Part shown: piece after piece, positions 11,511 to 16,781 of the stretch
Numbering within the stretch: position 1 is the stretch's first letter
Layout: each line of letters opens with the position of its first letter
Origin: Candidatus Woesearchaeota archaeon
GTDB taxonomy: Archaea; Nanobdellota; Nanobdellia; Woesearchaeales; ARS49
Length of the DNA stretch: 16,781 nucleotides
Direction: 5' to 3'
NCBI GenBank assembly: GCA_016203345.1
Contig: JACQMZ010000069.1
Span: forward strand, 1-16,781
Made by a program: the position numbers and the translations under genes
The notes under the pieces: generated by a model
Told to the model about the DNA's origin: nothing
Database searches by the model: none
What the model saw: the letters and a program-made list of their open reading frames with translations, nothing else

Positions 11511-13220
11511 GTGAAGGACGATACAATACCGCTGTTCTCCAACAATACAAAGGCAGTCTTGGGAGTTATGTCAGTAGTGCTTGTTCTCGCGAGTCTTGTT
11601 GTCTCGCAACAACCGCCACGTTCTCTTTTGGGACAAATCCCTCTTGCCCGCGACGTGCGCCCTATGCCCACTCAAATTTCTGACTCTTTTGTGCTCAGGC
11701 ACATTGACATCGGAGACCCCATCGGCAGAGACCAGCCCACGCTCTCAGAAGCACACTTCAAGTCACTGCGGTCAGCGGACTTGCAAACAAACGAAGGAAA
11801 AACCCGCGTTCAACAATTCCTCATCCTCAGCAAACCAGGAGACTTTCAAGGAAGCACGCTCTTCTTTGGCAGGGACAATGACGGCCGCATAGGACACTTT
11901 CTCAAATTCGAGTCAAACGAGCCCATGTTTGAGTACGTCATGGCCTTTTCCGCAGGACTCAGAAGCGCCCTGCAGGACACCATTCTCGCTGATTTTATCG
12001 AAGTGTACCTGCCCTTTTTTGGCAGACCATTCGTGGTAGTCGACGCACAATACAACCAAAACACGAAAGTCCTCAGACTGAAAATGCTCGGGCCAGTAGG
12101 CAGCCTTCAGCTCGAGGATACGCTGGGCGACCAAAAATACAACCGAGGCGTCATGCTCAACGGCAACCGCCTTGACGCCGAAGTACGCATGCAAGGACAG
12201 TTCGCCAACAACAGGTTATCCCTTAGTGAAATCAGGTACAGGCCAAAAGCTCAAGGACACGACAGCGGAGACATTTTCGTCCCTCCACGCAACGGGCTTA
12301 AGACAAGACTCAAACATCCAGGAAGCCTGCTCAGCAACTCATTTGACATTGTCTACGGAGGACTCAGATCAGAAGCAGGACTTGCATTTGCAGGAGACAC
12401 CCTTGCATTCACCGGCAAAGGACGCGATTATGACCTGACCTTTGTCAACAATCTCGGCCAGGCATACAAAATACCTCTTGTCACCACAGACCCGCAATTC
12501 AAATACGGCGACGACGACCAAGACCTTGTCTTCAAAGAAGGCAACAACCAAGCAGACTTTAACATAGACCGCGGCGACATATTCCTTCTCACCAGCAGGC
12601 AAGACATCGTGGGCACCACCACAGTCCTCAAATACAGAACAGTAACGTACGATCAGGGACGCATCGTGTTTGACGACCTCGCAGGCGGGGACCGAACCGT
12701 GAATTTTGACGCCACCACAGGACAAGGAACACTCGTGTCGGCAGGTACGGCATACGCAATCGTCGTGTCGCCCACTGCCCCACACCCCATAGTTGTTGAC
12801 CAGAACGGCGACGGCGGCATCGACGGAGATGAAGCCCGCATCGTCCTCAAAAGCGGACAAATTCTCGACATTGGAGACAGCAACGTTATCGGCGGCAACC
12901 AAATAAACCTCCGCCTCACCACACCTGCCAGGTTCTTCGACGAACCCACAGGCGACGAAAGCATTAATTTTGTCATCACAAAGAACGCAGACGGACCAAC
13001 CATAGAATTCCCTGACCCAGGAGCGCTTACTGTCAAACGCAGCGACCGCATTGACCGCGGACTGTCACGCTTCGGAGTCTCCATGACACGCGACGGCAAA
13101 CGGACCCCTGCACAAGTCGTGTTCTCATTCCCCACCTCAGCCGGACGCGTGGCATTCAGCGACGGCACAGTACTCGTCACCCTCGAACGCGAAAAGTACC
13201 TCAAAAAGAAGCCAGCATGA
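11511..13220 (+). CDS. S-layer-like surface protein (569 aa)
   Basis: Starts with GTG after GAGGTG. Residues ~14-32 (KAVLGVMSVVLVLASLVV) are a signal or anchor; the rest is beta-rich, has no cysteine and resembles archaeal S-layer outer domains (IEVYLPFFGRPFVVVDAQY, then LQLEDTLGDQKYNRG, which resembles the usual LxDxxxxGxxxxY pattern). Repeating beta units such as FDIVYGGL...RDYDLTFVNNLGQAYKIPLV suggest stacked beta-sandwich domains. Residues 430-441 (DQNGDGGIDGDE, nt 12798-12833) are a perfect EF-hand-type calcium loop, in keeping with calcium-stabilised surface layers. It would be exported and glycosylated, plausibly by AglB. Its last codon and stop overlap the ATG of threonine synthase (ATGA), so the two are translationally coupled despite unrelated roles. 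Exact surface role is uncertain; a minor S-layer or adhesive protein is possible. Confidence 0.72.
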   Translation: MKDDTIPLFSNNTKAVLGVMSVVLVLASLVVSQQPPRSLLGQIPLARDVRPMPTQISDSFVLRHIDIGDPIGRDQPTLSEAHFKSLRSADLQTNEGKTRVQQFLILSKPGDFQGSTLFFGRDNDGRIGHFLKFESNEPMFEYVMAFSAGLRSALQDTILADFIEVYLPFFGRPFVVVDAQYNQNTKVLRLKMLGPVGSLQLEDTLGDQKYNRGVMLNGNRLDAEVRMQGQFANNRLSLSEIRYRPKAQGHDSGDIFVPPRNGLKTRLKHPGSLLSNSFDIVYGGLRSEAGLAFAGDTLAFTGKGRDYDLTFVNNLGQAYKIPLVTTDPQFKYGDDDQDLVFKEGNNQADFNIDRGDIFLLTSRQDIVGTTTVLKYRTVTYDQGRIVFDDLAGGDRTVNFDATTGQGTLVSAGTAYAIVVSPTAPHPIVVDQNGDGGIDGDEARIVLKSGQILDIGDSNVIGGNQINLRLTTPARFFDEPTGDESINFVITKNADGPTIEFPDPGALTVKRSDRIDRGLSRFGVSMTRDGKRTPAQVVFSFPTSAGRVAFSDGTVLVTLEREKYLKKKPA

Positions 13221-14278
13221 AAATCCACGCCTTCCAATGCGTTGCGTGCCAACAACAGCATCCCACACAACTGCATCAGTGCACCTGCGGAGCACCACTT
13301 CGAGTTTTGTACACCAGCAAGCCGCGAGCGACATGGCAGCAAATCCGCAAACACCAAGCAGGCCACTGGAGATACGCGCCATTCCTTCCAGACGTTGCCC
13401 GCCGCATATCACTGGATGAAGGCCACACTCCTCTTGTCACAGACGGACGACTGCACTTCAAGCTTGAAGGGTGCAATCCGACAGGCAGTTTCAAAGACAG
13501 AGGAACAACAGTTGAAATTTCCCTTGCAAACAGGCCTGTCGTGTGCGCAACTACCGGCAACATGGGCGCCAGCGTCGCGGCATATTGCGCACAAGCAAAG
13601 CTTCCCTGCACCATCGTGCTCCCACGCAACACGCCGCTTCAAAAGAAAAAACAAATCAGCATCTACGGCGCACGCGTACACACTGTCCCAGGTCACTACA
13701 CCCACGCCGTTGAGCAAGCCAGACACATTGCCGAACGCACGCAAGCATACCTCGCCGGCGACTACGCGCTCCGCAGAGAAGGAGAAAAAACAGTCGCGTA
13801 TGAAATACTTGACCAACTTGACTACACGCCTGACCGAATTATATGTCCTATGGGCAACGGCACACTCGTCTCAGCTGTGTGGCAAGGACTGCTTGATTTC
13901 AAACGCGCAGGACTCATCAGACAACTTTCTCAACTCATCGGCGTTCAAGCAAGTGGTTGCGCGCCAATCGCGACAGCATACCGCACAGGGAAGGGTCTAC
14001 GAGCCGTGCACCCACACACCATTGCCTCGGCAGTCGCGTGCGGCGATCCCCTTGACGGCCTTCTCGCGCTGCGAGCCATCAAAGAATCCTGTGGAGCCAT
14101 CTTTACGATTTCTGACGCAGACATCATCCGCGCACGACACGCCATGGCACGCGAGTACGGCATCGACGCAGAACCTGCTGGAGTGTTACCGTACGCTGCA
14201 CTTCAGCGTCTGAAAGGCAACAAACAAACCGTGCTTGTCATCACAGGAAACGGAATGAAAGATCTCAAGCACGTATAA
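13217..14278 (+). CDS. thrC: Threonine synthase
   Basis: A PLP enzyme that converts O-phosphohomoserine to threonine, the last step of threonine synthesis. 353 aa, near normal for archaeal forms. The N-terminal zinc ribbon (C8, C11, C22, C24) is typical of the archaeal/plant-like type; then EGHTPL, the PLP-lysine motif NPTGSFKDRG (K93), the asparagine/glycine loop TTGNMGASVAAY, a phosphate-binding PMGNGTLVSA, and VITGNGMKDL near the end. Related PLP lyases (cysteate synthase, threonine dehydratase) are less likely given the zinc ribbon and the GSFKDRG context. No other threonine genes are in the window. It overlaps the S-layer-like gene by 4 nt and ends 2 nt from the convergent stop at 14281, leaving no room for a separate terminator. 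Confidence 0.88.
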   Translation: MKIHAFQCVACQQQHPTQLHQCTCGAPLRVLYTSKPRATWQQIRKHQAGHWRYAPFLPDVARRISLDEGHTPLVTDGRLHFKLEGCNPTGSFKDRGTTVEISLANRPVVCATTGNMGASVAAYCAQAKLPCTIVLPRNTPLQKKKQISIYGARVHTVPGHYTHAVEQARHIAERTQAYLAGDYALRREGEKTVAYEILDQLDYTPDRIICPMGNGTLVSAVWQGLLDFKRAGLIRQLSQLIGVQASGCAPIATAYRTGKGLRAVHPHTIASAVACGDPLDGLLALRAIKESCGAIFTISDADIIRARHAMAREYGIDAEPAGVLPYAALQRLKGNKQTVLVITGNGMKDLKHV

Positions 14279-14280
14279 AA

Positions 14281-15213
14281 TCATTGAAAGAGATTTGACA
14301 AAAAGTCAAGCACGCGCTGCAACAGACTCTTTTGTTCCTTCAACTCATTTTCGATTTGCTCAAACCGCTGGTCAATATCCCTGCATGAGCCGCCCAAACA
14401 CGAATTGCTGGCACACTCGTGATTGTTCTGGCATGAAACATCAATCACCTTCTGCGGACGCATCACGCCATCTGTGTCACAATAGGAGGGTTCATTGACA
14501 ACCGCACGCATGCCAATAGGCAAACAGCCTTGTGAAGTCTGACAACCTGCGCAGATTACCCTTACTTCGTCAGCCTGATCCTGAACGCCTTTACTCCTTT
14601 CCTGTAACTTGTACTCTTTCCTTTCATCAACGCGGATCATGTCGGTGACAGAATTCTCTGCAAACACTGGAGGAGGAAGAGGTATGTTCTTGACTCGGGG
14701 TTTGCTTGGTGCTGGCGACAAACTCACGATAACCTCGTTCCCATACGAGTGTTCAGCCCCAACAAGATTATTCCGAGTCCACGTGCGTACAATTTTCGCA
14801 AGCTCTCGGGTTTGCTCGCTACGCGCTGCGACAATCAGCGCAGACTTGCCGGAAGAAAACTGCACAAGCTTCACCAAACCCTTCCCCTCAGGAATCGCCT
14901 CATCGCATGGCACAGGATGGCCCAACAATTGATCAGTCACAGGATTGTGGCACGGGCTCCCTATCACGACTGCGTTTAACTGAGCAATGTCTCCAATTTC
15001 ACTTGCCAAACGAGTACGATCCGGAGTGCTAATAACTCCAAGATTCACCATTGCCTGAGCGATGTTAATCGCGGCAACAACATCAGACGCAGGAGCATTA
15101 TCACCTACCACAATCACCGGCTCACCTGACCTGAAAAAATTAGGATAGTCAGAAATTGAAGACAGCACTGGAAGAGCCAGCAGGACCATCAGCACAACAA
15201 ATGTCGCGCGCAT
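14281..15213 (-). CDS. Secreted protein with S-layer N-domain-like region and Cys-rich C-terminus
   Basis: 310 aa. Signal peptide at residues 2-20 (ATFVVLMVLLALPVLSS). Next, ISDYPNFFRSGEPVIVVGDN then APASDVVAAINIA is the hallmark start of archaeal S-layer N-terminal domains, followed by NAVVIGSPCHNP, EGKGLVKLVQFSSGKSALIV and ARSEQTRELAKIV. The middle is Pro-rich (PLPPPVFAENS); the C-terminal quarter has a cluster of cysteines (VICAGCQTSQGC, then CQNNHECASNSCLGGSC, like disulfide knots of animal-type EGF/dickkopf modules) and a coiled coil ending (EQIENELKEQKSLLQRV). ATG 15213 is 26 nt from a minus-strand TATA box; the TTG at 15225 is the alternative. Surface location is likely; it may tether or cross-link other surface proteins (inference). 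Confidence 0.72.
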   Translation of the reverse strand: MRATFVVLMVLLALPVLSSISDYPNFFRSGEPVIVVGDNAPASDVVAAINIAQAMVNLGVISTPDRTRLASEIGDIAQLNAVVIGSPCHNPVTDQLLGHPVPCDEAIPEGKGLVKLVQFSSGKSALIVAARSEQTRELAKIVRTWTRNNLVGAEHSYGNEVIVSLSPAPSKPRVKNIPLPPPVFAENSVTDMIRVDERKEYKLQERSKGVQDQADEVRVICAGCQTSQGCLPIGMRAVVNEPSYCDTDGVMRPQKVIDVSCQNNHECASNSCLGGSCRDIDQRFEQIENELKEQKSLLQRVLDFLSNLFQ

Positions 15214-15234
15214 CACCGCATGCAATGTGGACGA

Positions 15235-15243
15235 CTTATAAAC
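15235..15243 (-). promoter_or_regulatory. TATA box of S-layer N-domain gene
   Basis: Minus-strand GTTTATAAG, centred 26 nt before ATG 15213. Confidence 0.6.
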
Positions 15244-15295
15244 GTGGCGGAAGAAGCATTTTTATACAAACGCACCTGCCAATCTGAGGACGCAT

Positions 15296-15718
15296 CTACG
15301 CCAACATGAGCAGCCACGCAAGGGCATCTTTGAGTTTTCCTTCGCAGCGTTCAAGTCCAAAGACAAGTGAGTTGACCCAGCGCGGATCAAAATTCCCTTT
15401 TTGGTATGTGCAGGCCAGGCTTTTGCCTTCGAGCACGAGTTTTATCTCTTGCTTTTCAGATGGATCCAGGCTTACCAGCGTTTTCGTGAGAATGCACTGC
15501 GTTGAGGAGTATTTGAAAGTGCCTCCTGATTGTCTCAGTGTGACCTCGCTATCCTCACAATTCCTGGCTGCTTCAACAAAGCATTCTGCTGTACTGCACG
15601 CAGATTGTTGAACAGGTTCTGCAAGGGTCGGTGATTGAGGCGCTTGTGCAACTGACTGCGGTGAACTGCATGCTGCAACAGTAAGGAAAAGTGCCAAAAT
15701 AATTACGGCGATTTTCAT
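15296..15718 (-). CDS. Small lipoprotein (140 aa)
   Basis: Starts MKIAVIILALFLTVAACSSP: a short basic start, hydrophobic core and a lipobox-like TVAAC (C18), so it should be a lipid-anchored exported protein. After a Gln/Pro-rich linker come five to six more cysteines (CSTAECFVEAARNCED, QCILTK, LACTY, ERCEG), probably disulfide-bonded. It resembles no family I know by name. ATG 15718 has a strong ribosome binding site AGGAGG on its 5' side and overlaps the upstream stop (ATGA), so it is translationally coupled with the 15715-16590 gene; the longer in-frame reading to 15799 lies inside that gene and is rejected. Confidence 0.75.
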   Translation of the reverse strand: MKIAVIILALFLTVAACSSPQSVAQAPQSPTLAEPVQQSACSTAECFVEAARNCEDSEVTLRQSGGTFKYSSTQCILTKTLVSLDPSEKQEIKLVLEGKSLACTYQKGNFDPRWVNSLVFGLERCEGKLKDALAWLLMLA

Positions 15719-16590
15719 GGCTCCTCCTTGATGCCTGCGAGATCCTTGAGAATCTTGCTTGAATCTGGCACGTATGCGGCCCACAGCATCGTATACCACT
15801 TCTGCTTATTTTCCTCACCTGGTTGCGGAAAGTTGACGTTGTACACGACGCCTCCCCCTGCGAGGTCGTCTTGAGCCGCCCGCAGGATGGGAACTGATGT
15901 GGGTGTTGGATATTCGCTGAGCCCTAATTGTCTGACTGCTTCGTCCTTGAGTTGCGTGCGTGTTTTTGCGAAAACCTCATCATTGCTCGTGGCCTTGTTA
16001 AGGTATGTGAAGTAGTCCTTGTAATTGCCTTGTTTTTTCTTAAGCTCTGCCATATCCCAGTTCGCCCAGAAGTTTTTAGGGTCCTTTGCAAGGATTGCCT
16101 CGTATTTGCCCTCCTCACTTCGGCGCTCGGCAATTTGCGTAATCATATCCTTTTGCTGTGGAGGTGGAGCTCCCGGGCAGCCCTTTCCACCCAATTGCGT
16201 TCCCTTCCACTCAGTAGTGCCAGAACAACTCATTTGCTTATCCCTATAATCCCATCTGTATTTGGCGTGCAAAGTTGTGCATGTGAAAACTGCATCAAAT
16301 CCAGACAGTTTTGAGCTGCCTGCCCCATCCGGGATAGTCCTACTTGGGATATAGAGAACATCGCCTTCGAATATTCCAGAAACACTTCCATGAACCGGAT
16401 CTGCAACCTGTGCAGTCTTCTTCTTGTGTACGATGGTAAACACATGTGTTGCTGTCTTAGAACCCCCTCCACAGCCTCGCTGATCTTCAGTAGCTTGAAC
16501 CTTCCAAGACGATATGCCTTCAAAATCTTCCCATGCAGCAAAGACCAGGGAGGGGAGCAAAAGAACAGCAAACAGTAACCAACGGGCCAT
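15715..16590 (-). CDS. Exported protein with TPR-like C-terminal region (291 aa)
   Basis: A clear signal peptide (MARWLLFAVLLLPSLVFA, cleavage near residue 18/19) followed by AWEDF. Residues ~20-140 look like a beta domain with paired cysteines (RGCGGGS, FTCTTLH, MSCSGTTEW, GKGCPG). From about 150 the sequence turns helical: EGKYEAILAKDPKNFWANWD then MAELKKKQGNYKDYF resembles one to two TPR units, often protein-binding. No enzyme motif. ATG 16590 is 26 nt from a minus-strand TATA box. It heads an operon with the lipoprotein gene, which overlaps by 4 nt, so the two may form a surface complex (inference). Confidence 0.7.
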   Translation of the reverse strand: MARWLLFAVLLLPSLVFAAWEDFEGISSWKVQATEDQRGCGGGSKTATHVFTIVHKKKTAQVADPVHGSVSGIFEGDVLYIPSRTIPDGAGSSKLSGFDAVFTCTTLHAKYRWDYRDKQMSCSGTTEWKGTQLGGKGCPGAPPPQQKDMITQIAERRSEEGKYEAILAKDPKNFWANWDMAELKKKQGNYKDYFTYLNKATSNDEVFAKTRTQLKDEAVRQLGLSEYPTPTSVPILRAAQDDLAGGGVVYNVNFPQPGEENKQKWYTMLWAAYVPDSSKILKDLAGIKEEP

Positions 16591-16610
16591 GAGGTAAAAC
16601 CATGCACAGT

Positions 16611-16621
16611 ACCATTTAAAA
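16611..16621 (-). promoter_or_regulatory. TATA box of exported-protein/lipoprotein operon
   Basis: Minus-strand CTTTTAAATGG region, centred 26 nt before ATG 16590. Confidence 0.6.
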
Positions 16622-16636
16622 GTTTATCTAGAAGCT

Positions 16637-16781
16637 CTACAACAACAACGCAATCAGCCAATACACAAGCAGTCCTGCAATGACTGTGCCAACAGTCACG
16701 AGCGTTCCAACCACTATGCTGCTGCCTGCCACTCCTGCGAACGAGTCAGACACTTTTGCTTTGAATGCTTCCCATCTGGAC
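16637..16781 (-). CDS. C-terminal end of a membrane-anchored protein (cut by window edge)
   Basis: The minus strand is open from the window edge to a TAG at 16637-16639, giving 47 residues that begin SRWEAFKAKVSDSFAG and end in one hydrophobic helix (SSIVVGTLVTVGTVIAGLLV then YWLIALLL). This is a C-terminal tail anchor or the last membrane helix of a larger protein. The stop lies about 16 nt before the TATA box of the next minus-strand gene. No family can be named from this fragment. Confidence 0.55.
   Translation of the reverse strand, partial: SRWEAFKAKVSDSFAGVAGSSIVVGTLVTVGTVIAGLLVYWLIALLL

Noticed and set aside
12369..13412. Long minus-strand open frames in the S-layer-like and thrC genes
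   Set aside because: They are reading-frame shadows produced by C-ending codons; the plus-strand products have recognisable domains.

Overview
The window looks like chromosome of an uncultured archaeon, most likely a DPANN-type lineage (Woesearchaeota/Pacearchaeota-like; this assignment is inference). Support comes from an archaeal oligosaccharyltransferase (AglB), an Era-like GTPase followed by DUF2073 and a separate Zn-ribbon partner, archaeal S-layer-type proteins, and archaeal promoters. Most isolated genes have a TATA box centred about 26 nt before the start codon, so they are probably read from leaderless mRNAs. Genes that are not leaderless have a GGTG-type ribosome binding site.

Layout. 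1-4501: end of aglB, the GTPase and DUF2073 genes, a TIM-barrel amidohydrolase, a structured non-coding stretch that holds a tRNA gene broken by a long intron, then the Zn-ribbon gene. 4502-7163: two small membrane-anchored cysteine proteins, a coiled-coil protein, an unknown protein and a RecA-fold protein without a P-loop, separated by large hairpin repeats. 7184-9638: a divergent promoter, a large xylose-isomerase-like TIM-barrel protein with a big insertion, and a third small cysteine protein. 9639-11430: a clearly AT-richer two-gene island with a zinc metalloprotease and an unknown, possibly membrane-associated protein. 11431-14278: an S-layer-like surface protein overlapping threonine synthase. 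14281-16781: minus-strand secreted and surface proteins (S-layer N-domain-like protein, lipoprotein, signal-peptide protein, tail of a membrane protein).

The strongest unusual signal is at 3693-4024. A complete type II (long variable arm) tRNA can be folded only if a 247-nt insertion is removed from the T loop. The junctions form a textbook bulge-helix-bulge motif (4-bp central helix, two 3-nt bulges), placing the intron between tRNA positions 59 and 60. The tRNA body is leucine/serine-like, but the anticodon triplet reads GAC (valine) and C follows it at position 37, so identity and function are open.

The second strong signal is a family of long intergenic hairpins (1546, 4513, 4605, 5116, 6140, 6232, 9308). 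Their stems vary but stay complementary while parts of the loop are conserved. One subclass keeps a bulged T and a tandem GA/GA internal loop with covarying inner stems. Several lie next to a family of small cysteine-rich membrane-anchored proteins, two of which share the pattern C-x9-C-x6-C-x19/20-CCC and an identical 13-nt promoter segment.

Together the genes point to a cell-surface-rich region: N-glycosylation (AglB), S-layer and other secreted proteins, small disulfide-type surface peptides, and a GTPase set thought to act at membranes.
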